A stretch of 19,819 bases of DNA from an uncultured Collinsella sp. (GTDB lineage Bacteria > Actinomycetota > Coriobacteriia > Coriobacteriales > Coriobacteriaceae). Shown here one piece after another: positions 12,355 through 19,819 of the stretch (positions are counted from its first letter, which is position 1; each line of letters begins with the position of its first letter). Both the position numbers and the translations under genes were made by a program. The notes under the pieces are model-generated. The model saw nothing but the letters and a program-made list of their open reading frames with translations, was not told where the DNA came from and did not search any database. The DNA is taken from NCBI GenBank assembly GCA_900548515.1, contig URKU01000030.1, positions 1 through 19,819 on the forward strand, in the 5' to 3' direction.

Positions 12355-15264
12355 CTAGTGATAGTCGCTTGCGAAGGAGCCGTAGAAGAGCGCCTTACAG
12401 TCGACATCGCTATAGGACATGATGGCATCCTGGACCTCGGGGCGTAGGAGGTTGAGCACCTTGTACTCATCGTTTCCCATATCCCCCACAAAGAGCACCT
12501 GTTTGAAGACATCAGGGTACTCGTGCAAGTAGGTCACGTAACCTCTGAGCTTTGCCAGTGTGTCGCCGAGGAACTCGCCGTGGGGGTCGACGATGGACGG
12601 CTTGATGGCGCCGTCAGCATCCTTCACGAAGAAGAGGAAGTCTGGATGCAGGGCCTTGCGTCCCACCGAAGACATGTACGGGATCGAAAACGCCTTGGCA
12701 GACATGCTGCCCGACGGATTGCGATAGAAGGCGACCGTGCGATTCTTTGCCAATTCGTTCCTAACGATATGGTCTTCCGCCGGGTTCAGATCGAGCGGGC
12801 AGAGGCCGTCCTCTTTCTGCACGATATGGCGCGGATACTTAGCGAAGTCGTCCGACGTGCTGGTAGACGTGGGCCACTCTATCTTTGTAAGACGCTTGCC
12901 CTCGGTTTCACGAGCCAGCTCGTCGTAACGCTGCTTCGCGGCATCGTTGAGGTAGTCGTAATCGCCAGATCCGTCGACCTTGTCGAAATATCCCTTTCGA
13001 CATTGAGCGGCCCAACTCTCGAGCGCGTCGACGATAGGTTGCGTGCGCACCGCTGCGGCAAGGCACAGGTCGCACTCGGGGCGCCCAAGCTCCTTGAAGT
13101 TGGCGCGACGATATTCTTGCGCGAGCTCCTTCGTGAAACGCATGTCGGCGTCGCGAGCGGCCTTCCTGAGGCCCTCAGCGTCCGTACGGGCTTCCTCCCG
13201 CTCCTGGCCTTCGGTCTCATTGAGCTTGTCGAGCGTGATCTTGACGGTCTCGGCAACCTCTACGTCGTGTTTGGCCTCTCGGTACTCGTCCTCGTTGGCA
13301 ACGATGTATCCCTTGAGCTTCTGGACGAACTGTTTTTTCACGTCGGCCGCGGCATTGACATCGAGGCCGGTCTCGACAAGCAGAGTCGCCGTGTTAACCA
13401 AGCTCTGAAATTCGTTCCTAGCCTTCTTTGGAATGCGCTGCACGGGGATGGAATCGAAGGCCGTGCGGATGCCCCGCCACTCCTGGTGCGTGAAAGACTG
13501 CTCGCGCTTGGTGGGCGGCTTGGGCTTTGCCATGGGCACGGGTTTTACGACCGAGACGGGCTGGGTCGGCTCGGACTGTGTGGAACTTGGCTCAGGTGTC
13601 GCAGGTTGCTGCGGAACAGGCGCTGCAACGTCGTTACCCGTTGTGGGCTGAGGCGCCGGCTCCGCTTCTGGCGTCGGGACATCAACGGGCTCGACCGCCG
13701 AGGCAAGCGAGGGCTGCGTGCCCTGCATGTCCAACGGCTCCTGAATCGCGATGCCGGCAAGCTGCGCCTGATAGCCGGGCTGCGTCTGCCGTGCCGCCGC
13801 GATGGCCTTCTCGTTCTCCTCGTACGCTTTGAGTTCCTGTTGGTAGTCGGCTTCGGACTTGGGCGCAGCCGCCGTGATGGTCACCGGGTTGAGGACGATG
13901 TTCTGCTTGCCGATGGAGCTCTCGCCCATGTCGTCCTTTCGGCCCATGAGGTAGTCGACCACGTCCTGAGTGCTCTCGGGATTGAACTGGGGCAGGTAGC
14001 AGGCGACGGAGTTCAAAAGATCATCGGATTCGATGCGCCGCGCAAGTGGAGTGCGTACCATACGTCCCACGAGCTGTGCGATATAGGTCGAGTCCGAACG
14101 CCTGCGCTGCGAGAAGATGACCTCCGCTCGCGGGCAGTCCCATCCGTTGGAGACAGCCTCCTTGGCGAAGAGCACGCGAATGCGCGAGGTGTCCTGAACG
14201 AACTCGGGCTCGACATAGGGAATGAGGTATTTTCCCGCCGCGATGTCCTTATGCTCGCCGAAGACGTTGGCGAACGACATCGCCTCGGAAAGGCCGGGGA
14301 CCAGGCCCGTGATCTGGTCGCACATCTCAGCCAGGGCCGAATTGCTCACGTTGTCCGCCGCTTGGATGAGCAGCAGCGGGTTGACGGGACTCTCGCCCTC
14401 ACGGGCACAGTACTCGCCCCACTCGCGGCAGGCCAGGGCATAGCGCTCGCACGCCATAGTGAGGTATTGGTGCTCGACTGGGTCGTCCTTCTCTGGCACG
14501 CGCAACTCGATGATGTCCTTGAGCAGACCTGACTCCTGGACCTCGCGAGGGGTCACAGCAACCTTCGGCATGCGCACGCGATCGGCGCGCTGGTCCATGG
14601 CCGCTTCGAACCTCTGCGGCGTGGCAGAGACCCCGACGACGATGGGCATCGCTGCACGGCCGTCTAGACCATCAATGAGGTTGGCGTAGATCGTCGCGGT
14701 GCCGCGCTCGCTCGAGGCATTGGCCCCCAGGCCGCGGTGGGCCTCGTCTATGAACAGATAGAGGTTGCGCTCCGGGTCCCTGATGGTGCGGTCAAGGATG
14801 TCCCAGAACACGCGGCCGGAGTTGGCCTCACCACCCTTGGTGAGCAGGCCGTTCTTGCTGAGTAGGTCCTTGCTGAGGAAATAGACGTGGCGCGGCTCGA
14901 GAATGTCGTGCGCGGCTCCGAAGTCGTTGGCAATCGTGACCAGATGGCGCCTGTCAAGGATGCTGTCTGCTAGCTTGTCCGCCACGTTGGAGAAACGCAC
15001 GCTCGTCTGCTCGTTCAGGCTCGGGGAGTCCGAGAGCCAAAGGACAACGGCGTTCTCGTCGGGCCTGAGGCCCAAATCGTCGTCTCCGAAGAAGAGCGCT
15101 TCGATCGTCGCCGCGCACATGACTGTCTTGCCCGACCCCGTGGGGGATGCGAGGCATATCGAGGACAGCTCGCCGTCCTGCTCGTAGCGTCGACGCATCG
15201 ACTGCAACTTGTTCACCAGGGTCTCGACTGCCCCGGCTTGAAAAACCTTAAGTTCGACTCTCAT
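12355..15264 (-). CDS. res: Type III restriction enzyme Res-like helicase-nuclease
   Basis: 969 aa SF2 helicase with Walker A PTGSGKT (41-47), DEAH (173-176), motif III-like GVSATPQRFE (211-220) and motif VI QLVGRMVRTP (397-406). A Pro/Gln/Glu-rich linker of about 120 residues (470-590) separates it from a helical region and the C-terminal domain. There HPDFLFFVKD (873-882) is followed by SIVDPHGEFLGD (890-901); the standard Type III PD-x10-ExK endonuclease core is not evident, so this is a divergent nuclease or a DPHG subfamily. It starts 2 bp after the mod stop, with a GTGAGG ribosome site inside the mod end. It would translocate on DNA and cleave sites left unmodified by Mod. Confidence 0.85.
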   Translation of the reverse strand: MRVELKVFQAGAVETLVNKLQSMRRRYEQDGELSSICLASPTGSGKTVMCAATIEALFFGDDDLGLRPDENAVVLWLSDSPSLNEQTSVRFSNVADKLADSILDRRHLVTIANDFGAAHDILEPRHVYFLSKDLLSKNGLLTKGGEANSGRVFWDILDRTIRDPERNLYLFIDEAHRGLGANASSERGTATIYANLIDGLDGRAAMPIVVGVSATPQRFEAAMDQRADRVRMPKVAVTPREVQESGLLKDIIELRVPEKDDPVEHQYLTMACERYALACREWGEYCAREGESPVNPLLLIQAADNVSNSALAEMCDQITGLVPGLSEAMSFANVFGEHKDIAAGKYLIPYVEPEFVQDTSRIRVLFAKEAVSNGWDCPRAEVIFSQRRRSDSTYIAQLVGRMVRTPLARRIESDDLLNSVACYLPQFNPESTQDVVDYLMGRKDDMGESSIGKQNIVLNPVTITAAAPKSEADYQQELKAYEENEKAIAAARQTQPGYQAQLAGIAIQEPLDMQGTQPSLASAVEPVDVPTPEAEPAPQPTTGNDVAAPVPQQPATPEPSSTQSEPTQPVSVVKPVPMAKPKPPTKREQSFTHQEWRGIRTAFDSIPVQRIPKKARNEFQSLVNTATLLVETGLDVNAAADVKKQFVQKLKGYIVANEDEYREAKHDVEVAETVKITLDKLNETEGQEREEARTDAEGLRKAARDADMRFTKELAQEYRRANFKELGRPECDLCLAAAVRTQPIVDALESWAAQCRKGYFDKVDGSGDYDYLNDAAKQRYDELARETEGKRLTKIEWPTSTSTSDDFAKYPRHIVQKEDGLCPLDLNPAEDHIVRNELAKNRTVAFYRNPSGSMSAKAFSIPYMSSVGRKALHPDFLFFVKDADGAIKPSIVDPHGEFLGDTLAKLRGYVTYLHEYPDVFKQVLFVGDMGNDEYKVLNLLRPEVQDAIMSYSDVDCKALFYGSFASDYH

Positions 15265-15266
15265 GT

Positions 15267-17450
15267 TTACCTCACCGCATCCTCAGCGGCAATCTTGAAC
15301 GATTGCAGGTAGTTCTCGTACAGACGGACAACGTCGAGCCCGGGGAGCTGAGCCTTGACGGAGGCATATCGAGCCGTGTCGTCCGTGATCACATAGGCGC
15401 ACCTTATGCTGGCATTCTGCTTGACGGCGTCTATGAAAGAGCCAACCGAAGCAAAGTCGAAAAGGACGGCGTAGGCGTCGGCCATAGCAAAGCCCGGCTG
15501 CTCGTGCTTGATGATGCTGCCACGCGAACCAGCGCGCAGCCAGAGCAGAGGCGCGATCTCCTCGAAGGCCACGCCCAGCTCGACGGCGTCTGGGTCTTCG
15601 TAGGTGAGGTCAAAGAAGACGGCGTTTTCCTCGAAGCCGTCGGCCATGGGGAACTCGTCGGTGAACTTGTAGCCACCCTTAATGGGATCGCCCTCGGGCG
15701 TCTTGCCCGTGATGGCCGCCGTGACGCGAGGTTTGGTAACGTACTGGCAGATGCCCAGTGCCTCCCATTCGGGGTCGCCCTGACGAAGACCACGCTTGGT
15801 GAGCTTTTTGGATTCGTCCTCGGAGACCTCGTTATTCGTTACGCTGATGGAGCGCCTGCGCCCGCCATCCTGATGGTTCAAGCGCATGACGGCATGTGCC
15901 GTGGTGCCCGATCCTGAGAAGAAATCGACTACAAGGGCGTCGGGCTTGTCGGCAACAACGGAAGCGATTGAGAGCTCGGTCGCATAAAGGGACTTCGGAA
16001 ATGTGAAGCGCCTATCGCCGATGAACTTTTTGATATATCGGCTCCCGTATTCACCGGCAGAGAACTGCGTGCCACTCCAAACAGTTGTTGGAATGGCAGA
16101 GCGCTCTCCCTGCTCTTCGAGAAGCAAGGACCCATCCTCAGCCTTGCCGATGAGTTTAATTTCTCCATTCTTGAGACGCTCCTCTTGGGAATCTCCTAGG
16201 TAAAGGAGGGAGTACCGATCACTCTTTTTGTTGTACTCACCTACTTTTGCGCACCCGCGATCAAGCTTGGCCTGTAGAGCATTCTGGGAGATCCTCCAAG
16301 TCGCCTCTCGGCCATCGGTCCTAATAGGCCAAACTGCCCTGAGACCCGTTTTTGTCGGTATCTTTGTCCAGTCTTGTTCAAGGGGGAGAGAAGCGCCGAG
16401 CTCCTTAATTGTCGCGGTCTCCTCATCGATATAGATGGGATAGAAGAGGTTCGGCCTTGCGGTGCGAGCGGCATTGGGACCGCCCCTCAGCAGCCGCTCC
16501 CAACGTACTTTACGTTGGGAGCGGCTGCTCGACGCGTCATCAGCCACTTTTTCCTCAAGTTCTCCGAACTCAACGGAATAGAGCCTACGGTCCACTTGGC
16601 ACGGCGCGGCGGTGCCAAAAAAGCAAAAGACAGCGTACTCGTCAGCTCTCTTGAACTGGTTGCCGCGGGCAACCCCGTTCTTGTTTATGGTGATTGAAAC
16701 CGTCTGGATACCGGTCGCGTTGGGAAAAACGCTCTCCAAAAGAAGCTCAAGCCTCGCGTGCTCTTTTTCGTCGATCGTCACGATGAGTACGGAATCGTTG
16801 GGGTTGAGCAGCTGCCTGGCGAGCTTGAGGCGGCGTTCCATGAAGGCAAGCCACTTGGAGTGGCGATAGGCGTCGGAGCCGTCGACGTAATCGTTGTTGT
16901 ATTTCCAGTCGCGGGCGCCAGTGTTATAGGGCGGGTCAATATATATGCAGTCCACCTTGCCTGCATAGGCAAAGGCCAAGGTTTCAAGAGCATGGTAGTT
17001 TTCGCCGTTAATGACTACTTGATAGGGCTTATCGCCAGCGCGCTCAACACGCCCAGTCTCTTTGAGGCCAGCATAAATCGGCTGGTCATATTCAGCAACA
17101 GGCACGACATCGTCGACAGCAACGGAGCGGGGCTCACATTCGTTTTCGTCATATGAGGGCGATTGATATGGCTTTAGATCAGCAACCCCCCCCCGAACGG
17201 CATTTACCAACCATAGCAGTTGGGAGCTAGAGTCCTCTTTTTTACCACGCTCGGGAAGCACCTGTACGACATCGCCCTTCATGATAGGTTTGCCATAAAG
17301 GCGAAGTCGCTCCGGACGGTTGTGTTCAAACACAAGCCCAAACTGGCGCTGCGCCGCAAAGGCGCGGATGTCGGCAGCGAGCTGACGATCGCCCAGCTTG
17401 ACAGCGCGATCAACAAGGTTCTGAACGACTGCTTGCGCCGTCTCAGCCAT
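15267..17450 (-). CDS. mod: Type III DNA methyltransferase Mod, putatively phase-variable
   Basis: 727-aa N6-adenine or N4-cytosine methyltransferase of the beta class: motif IV DPPYNTG (172-178) precedes the AdoMet motif VVDFFSGSGTTAHAVM (about 505-518), with the target-recognition region between them. Start ATG at 17450 overlaps the stop of the upstream RHH gene (TGATG), which I prefer to an in-frame ATG at 17468. Codons 86-89 carry nine consecutive G (plus-strand C at 17186-17194); the gene is in frame as read. A perfect 19-bp inverted repeat at 16489-16529 falls in codons about 308-321. The middle of the gene looks less GC-rich than its ends, as often seen in exchanged recognition domains. 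Methylates DNA for Res and could alter host gene expression when switched. Confidence 0.92.
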   Translation of the reverse strand: MAETAQAVVQNLVDRAVKLGDRQLAADIRAFAAQRQFGLVFEHNRPERLRLYGKPIMKGDVVQVLPERGKKEDSSSQLLWLVNAVRGGVADLKPYQSPSYDENECEPRSVAVDDVVPVAEYDQPIYAGLKETGRVERAGDKPYQVVINGENYHALETLAFAYAGKVDCIYIDPPYNTGARDWKYNNDYVDGSDAYRHSKWLAFMERRLKLARQLLNPNDSVLIVTIDEKEHARLELLLESVFPNATGIQTVSITINKNGVARGNQFKRADEYAVFCFFGTAAPCQVDRRLYSVEFGELEEKVADDASSSRSQRKVRWERLLRGGPNAARTARPNLFYPIYIDEETATIKELGASLPLEQDWTKIPTKTGLRAVWPIRTDGREATWRISQNALQAKLDRGCAKVGEYNKKSDRYSLLYLGDSQEERLKNGEIKLIGKAEDGSLLLEEQGERSAIPTTVWSGTQFSAGEYGSRYIKKFIGDRRFTFPKSLYATELSIASVVADKPDALVVDFFSGSGTTAHAVMRLNHQDGGRRRSISVTNNEVSEDESKKLTKRGLRQGDPEWEALGICQYVTKPRVTAAITGKTPEGDPIKGGYKFTDEFPMADGFEENAVFFDLTYEDPDAVELGVAFEEIAPLLWLRAGSRGSIIKHEQPGFAMADAYAVLFDFASVGSFIDAVKQNASIRCAYVITDDTARYASVKAQLPGLDVVRLYENYLQSFKIAAEDAVR
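16489..16529. repeat. Perfect 19-bp inverted repeat inside mod
   Basis: AGCAGCCGCTCCCAACGTA (16489-16507), 3-nt loop CTT, then the exact reverse complement (16511-16529). It encodes residues about SSRSQRKVRWERLL, immediately before the LLRGG segment I recall as conserved in Mod proteins, so the palindrome lies in an open frame and not in an intergenic terminator. Confidence 0.9.
17186..17194 (-). repeat. Nine-G homopolymer tract in mod (candidate phase-variation switch)
   Basis: Nine C on the plus strand equal G9 in the coding strand, read as CGG GGG GGG GTT (Arg-Gly-Gly-Val). With G8 the reading becomes TTG CTG ATC TAA, and with G10 GGT TGC TGA, so either slip ends translation within about four codons. 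It is the longest single-base run I found in the window. Confidence 0.85.
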
Positions 17451-17617
17451 CACTTCTCCCCCTTGCACTTCTCGTCAATCCATTCGCGCAGGACCTTAGC
17501 CACCGTCTTATCCTGGCGCGCGGCATAGGACTTAAGAGCCCGCTTATCCTCGCGGGTAATCGAGAGTGTGAACTTATCCAGCTCCTTCGCGTTCTCCTTG
17601 AGTTGCGCTTCGGGCAT
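17450..17617 (-). CDS. Small RHH (CopG/MetJ-like) regulator of the R-M operon
   Basis: 55 aa, MPEAQLKENAKELDKFTLSI followed by TREDKRALKSYAARQDKTVA and KVLREWIDEK. One beta-strand (FTLSI) and two helices give the ribbon-helix-helix pattern of arc-type repressors. AAAGGAGG lies 6 bp before the ATG, and the stop overlaps the mod start (TGATG). It is shorter than typical ORF-calling cut-offs and easily missed, since a 86-codon out-of-frame ORF covers it. It probably autoregulates the operon by binding the TACGTAAT repeats upstream; an antitoxin-like role without a toxin is the alternative. Confidence 0.75.
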   Translation of the reverse strand: MPEAQLKENAKELDKFTLSITREDKRALKSYAARQDKTVAKVLREWIDEKCKGEK

Positions 17618-17646
17618 GCGGGCCTCCTTTGTTCAGTTGAATCAAT

Positions 17647-17675
17647 TTTATACGCAATTACGTAATTACGTAGGC
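17647..17675 (-). promoter_or_regulatory. Promoter of the R-M operon overlapped by TACGYA repeats
   Basis: Half-sites TACGCAAT (17651), TACGTAAT (17659) and TACGTAGG (17667) repeat at exactly 8 bp, and 17659-17672 is a perfect 14-bp palindrome. On the minus strand a -10-like TATAAA (17652-17647) abuts the array, which covers the spacer and -35 region (GCCTAC, poor). An 8- to 10-bp spaced array is typical for cooperative binding by RHH dimers. Confidence 0.6.
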
Positions 17676-17773
17676 TTATTTGAGCCATGCAGCACTCAAT
17701 CACTAGTCAGTATTCGTTGACGAATCGTTGGGGACAACGAATATATCGAGGTAGACACCCGTTTTTACCGTCT

Positions 17774-17827
17774 GTGAGTACCAGCAAATCGATACCCAAA
17801 ACGTCGTGAGTACATTTTGAGTACCAG
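17774..17827. repeat. Direct repeats (G)TGAGTAC near the right end
   Basis: GTGAGTACCAG (17774-17784), GTGAGTACA (17806-17814) and TGAGTACCAG (17818-17827) lie about 260-300 bp inside the candidate attR. Spacing and place fit integrase arm-type binding sites. The rest of 17704-18020 is AT-richer non-coding DNA in which I see no gene. Confidence 0.4.
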
Positions 17828-18023
17828 TCCGAGCGGCCTCTTGCGGGCGGACGCAATCTGCCGGTCAGCATTAATTAGAAATAAATTGATGGCGTTGCTT
17901 CGGTAATTGAAAGTACTTTAAAACATACCAGCAAACAATAATCCCAGCTAAACAGCTTGAGAGATTGCGTGGCTGGTTTGCATGTACCACATACACCACA
18001 ATGCACAAGCACCCATGGCACGC

Positions 18024-18061
18024 AAATAAAAAACGAGGGAGGCCGCATCCGACCTCCCTCG
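18024..18061 (-). terminator. Rho-independent terminator behind guaA
   Basis: A perfect 9-bp stem, CGAGGGAGG (18034-18042) and CCTCCCTCG (18053-18061), with a 10-nt loop; on the minus strand it is followed by TTTTTTATTT. It ends guaA transcription 15 bp after the stop. If the junction is at 18080, this terminator was brought by the element. Confidence 0.85.
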
Positions 18062-18075
18062 CAAAGAGCTATTTA

Positions 18076-19674
18076 CTATTCCCACTCAATCGTCGCGGGC
18101 GGCTTGGACGTGATGTCGTAGCACACGCGGTTGGCGCCGGGGACCTCGGCAACGATGCGGCCAGAGATGCGGGCCAGCACGTCGTAGGGCAGCTTGGCCC
18201 AGTCGGCGGTCATAGCATCGCTGGACTCGACGGCACGCAGGATGATCGGGCGCTGGTAGGTGCGCTCGTCGCCCATAACGCCCACGGACTTGATGTCGGG
18301 CAGGACCGCGAAATACTGCCAGCAGCTGTGCTCGGAGTTGCGCTCGCCGGTCTGCTCAAACAAACGCTGGTTGTAGGCGTCGAGCTCCTCGCGCACAATA
18401 GCATCGGCGTTCTTGAGGATCTCGAGCTTCTCCTTGTCGACCGCGCCGATGATGCGGATGGCCAGGCCCGGGCCCGGGAAAGGCTGACGGAACACGATGT
18501 GACCCGGCAGGCCAAGCGCCAGACCAAGTGCACGGACCTCGTCCTTAAAGAAGTGGTCGAGCGGCTCAATAAGGTCGAAGTGCACGCCCTCGGGGAACGG
18601 GATCAGGTTGTGATGGCTCTTGATGGTGGCCGTCTTGCCGCCCGTCTTGCGAGCGCCGGACTCGATGATGTCGGGGTAGATGGTGCCCTGAGCCAGGTAC
18701 TTGACCGGCTTGCCATCGGTCTCGAGCTGCTGCGCCACGGCGAAGAACTCTTTCCAGAACTGCGTACCGATGATGCGGCGCTTCTCCTCGGGCTCGGTCA
18801 CGCCGGCCAGAAGCTCGGCATAACGGTCCTCGGCGTGGACGTGGATAAAGTCGACGTCAAACTGCTTGGTGAAGACCTCCTCCACCTGCTCGGGCTCGCC
18901 CTTGCGCAGCAGGCCGTGGTTGATGAACACACAGGTCATCTGCTTGCCCACGGCGCGAGCGCCCAGCGCAGCCACGACGGAGGAGTCGACGCCACCGGAC
19001 AGGGCCAGAATCACGCGGTCGTCGCCGACCTTCTCGCGGAACTCGGCCGTCATGGTCTCGACCAGGTTGTCCATGCTCCAGTTGGGCTCCAGACCGCAGA
19101 TCTCAAACAGGAAGTTGCTCAGCAGCTGCTGACCGTACTCGGAGTGCTTGACCTCGGGGTGGAACTGCGTGGTGAAGATCTTGCGCTCGACGCACTCCAT
19201 GGCAGCAACCGGGCACACGTCGGTGCTGGCGGTAACGGTAAAGCCCTCGGGCACCTCGGAAACGGCATCGCGGTGGCTCATCCACACGGTCTGCTCCATG
19301 GGCGTGGAGTTAAAGAGCTTGGCGCCTGCCGTGCGCGTGATGGTGGCGCGGCCGTACTCGCCCACCTCGGAGTGGCCGACCTTGCCGCCGAGCGTCACGG
19401 CCGTGATCTGATGGCCGTAGCAAAAGCCCAGAACGGGAAGGCCCAGGTCAAAGATGGCGGGGTCGATAGACGGAGCGTCCTCGGCATACACAGAGGCCGG
19501 GCCGCCGGAAAGGATGAGCGCAGAGGCGTTCATCTCGCGAATCTCGTCGGCCGAGATGTCGCAGGGGACGATCTCGGAATACACGTTGAGGTCGCGGACG
19601 CGACGGGCAATGAGCTGACCGTACTGCGCACCAAAGTCGAGTACGAGGACCTTTGCGGAAGCCTTTTGATCCAT
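18076..19674 (-). CDS. guaA: GMP synthase (glutamine-hydrolysing)
   Basis: 532 aa, full length. Converts XMP, glutamine and ATP to GMP in the last step of guanine nucleotide synthesis. The class I amidotransferase domain shows GFCYGHQ with the nucleophilic Cys, and QFHPEVKHS supplying His and Glu. The ATP-pyrophosphatase loop is ALSGGVDSSVV, and the GMP synthase C-terminal domain has PFPGPGLAIRIIG and ends PPATIEWE. Start ATG at 19674 follows GAGGGGGAACC. The last codons contain the candidate attachment core, so the coding sequence is intact after insertion. Bases 19675-19819 hold the leader; no riboswitch or clear promoter is evident there. Confidence 0.97.
   Translation of the reverse strand: MDQKASAKVLVLDFGAQYGQLIARRVRDLNVYSEIVPCDISADEIREMNASALILSGGPASVYAEDAPSIDPAIFDLGLPVLGFCYGHQITAVTLGGKVGHSEVGEYGRATITRTAGAKLFNSTPMEQTVWMSHRDAVSEVPEGFTVTASTDVCPVAAMECVERKIFTTQFHPEVKHSEYGQQLLSNFLFEICGLEPNWSMDNLVETMTAEFREKVGDDRVILALSGGVDSSVVAALGARAVGKQMTCVFINHGLLRKGEPEQVEEVFTKQFDVDFIHVHAEDRYAELLAGVTEPEEKRRIIGTQFWKEFFAVAQQLETDGKPVKYLAQGTIYPDIIESGARKTGGKTATIKSHHNLIPFPEGVHFDLIEPLDHFFKDEVRALGLALGLPGHIVFRQPFPGPGLAIRIIGAVDKEKLEILKNADAIVREELDAYNQRLFEQTGERNSEHSCWQYFAVLPDIKSVGVMGDERTYQRPIILRAVESSDAMTADWAKLPYDVLARISGRIVAEVPGANRVCYDITSKPPATIEWE
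18080..18090. other. Candidate attR within the guaA 3' end
   Basis: TCCCACTCAAT is the reverse complement of the last guaA codons ATT GAG TGG GA. It repeats at the left end of the window as TCCCACTCGAT in the same orientation. The single difference lies at the inner side, as expected where attP and attB diverge. Insertion here keeps the GMP synthase C-terminus. Confidence 0.6.
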
Positions 19675-19819
19675 GGTTCCCCCTCTTGTTGGCGGGGAGC
19701 CGGTGCCCGCCCGCGTGAATGAACGAAAATAGCCTTCATAGTGTACACGTTATATGGGGCTTCTCGCCCCTCGCAGCCATCAGCGCACGGCAAACGCACG
19801 ACCTAGGCCCCTATTTGAC

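Noticed and set aside
12523..14532. Plus-strand open frame of 669 codons
   Set aside because: It is antisense to the Res helicase, whose motifs are clear; long antisense frames are usual in GC-rich genes.
17450..17617. Antitoxin of a toxin-antitoxin pair
   Set aside because: The small RHH protein is coupled to mod, not to a toxin-sized gene; an operon regulator explains the layout better.
17443..17703. Minus-strand 86-codon frame over the RHH gene
   Set aside because: Out of frame with the RHH protein; Arg/Ser-rich, no ribosome site, while the 55-aa frame has AAAGGAGG and TGATG coupling.
17965..19722. Plus-strand open frame of 585 codons over guaA
   Set aside because: It runs antisense to the intact guaA gene and has the Leu/Val/Gly/His-rich composition of a shadow frame.
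1..19819. CRISPR arrays, rRNA or tRNA genes
   Set aside because: I saw no regularly spaced repeats of 25-40 bp and no tRNA-like end or arm pattern; the insertion site is guaA rather than a tRNA gene.

Overview
The window looks like Actinobacteria of the gut Coriobacteriia type (Collinsella/Olsenella-like). The reasons are high G+C coding DNA and a full-length guaA next to an integrated element; the genus is inference. Nearly the whole window (about 1-18090) reads as one integrative mobilizable element (IME) inserted at the 3' end of guaA. A short copy of the guaA 3' end (TCCCACTC) sits at bases 1-8 and again at 18080-18087, where it forms the last codons of guaA on the minus strand.

Layout. 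(1) 1-2149, integration and control module: candidate attL, an XRE repressor (minus), a divergent promoter region with three copies of the operator CTCAC-N6-GTGAG, a small HTH excisionase-like protein and a tyrosine integrase. (2) 2142-4010, overlapping operon continuing into a ribbon-helix-helix-like protein, a 66-aa protein and a VapE/P4-type helicase. (3) 4011-4230, intergenic region dense in GGTGCC inverted repeats, a candidate oriT or replication origin. (4) 4231-8467, mobilization operon: a protein of unknown function, a MobC-like accessory protein, a MobP-like relaxase and a VirD4/TraG coupling protein. No VirB4 or other mating-channel genes are visible, so the element would need a helper. 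(5) 8468-11141, a hairpin cluster, then an XRE regulator divergent from a lipoprotein gene and a membrane-anchored His-rich zinc-ribbon protein. (6) 11142-12300, hairpin-rich DNA around a two-gene minus-strand unit (DUF2958 protein plus a small acidic protein). (7) 12260-17617, minus-strand Type III restriction-modification operon: small RHH protein, Mod, Res and a strong terminator. (8) 17620-18090, operon promoter, short direct repeats, guaA terminator and attR, followed by guaA.

The most interesting signal is in mod. Codons 86-89 contain a run of nine G (plus-strand C at 17186-17194). Losing or gaining one G puts a stop codon within three or four codons, so the gene looks like an ON/OFF phase-variable methyltransferase carried on a mobilizable element. 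The same gene holds a perfect 19-bp inverted repeat with a 3-nt loop (16489-16529). Its operon starts with a 55-aa RHH protein, upstream of which lie three TACGYA half-sites at an exact 8-bp period over the presumed promoter. Together these suggest two layers of control on one restriction-modification system: transcriptional autoregulation and slipped-strand switching.

The genes fit a coherent life cycle: a repressor-controlled excision and replication module, a relaxase plus coupling protein for transfer through a helper channel, an envelope-protein cargo of unknown role, and a defence or epigenetic cargo next to the chromosomal junction.
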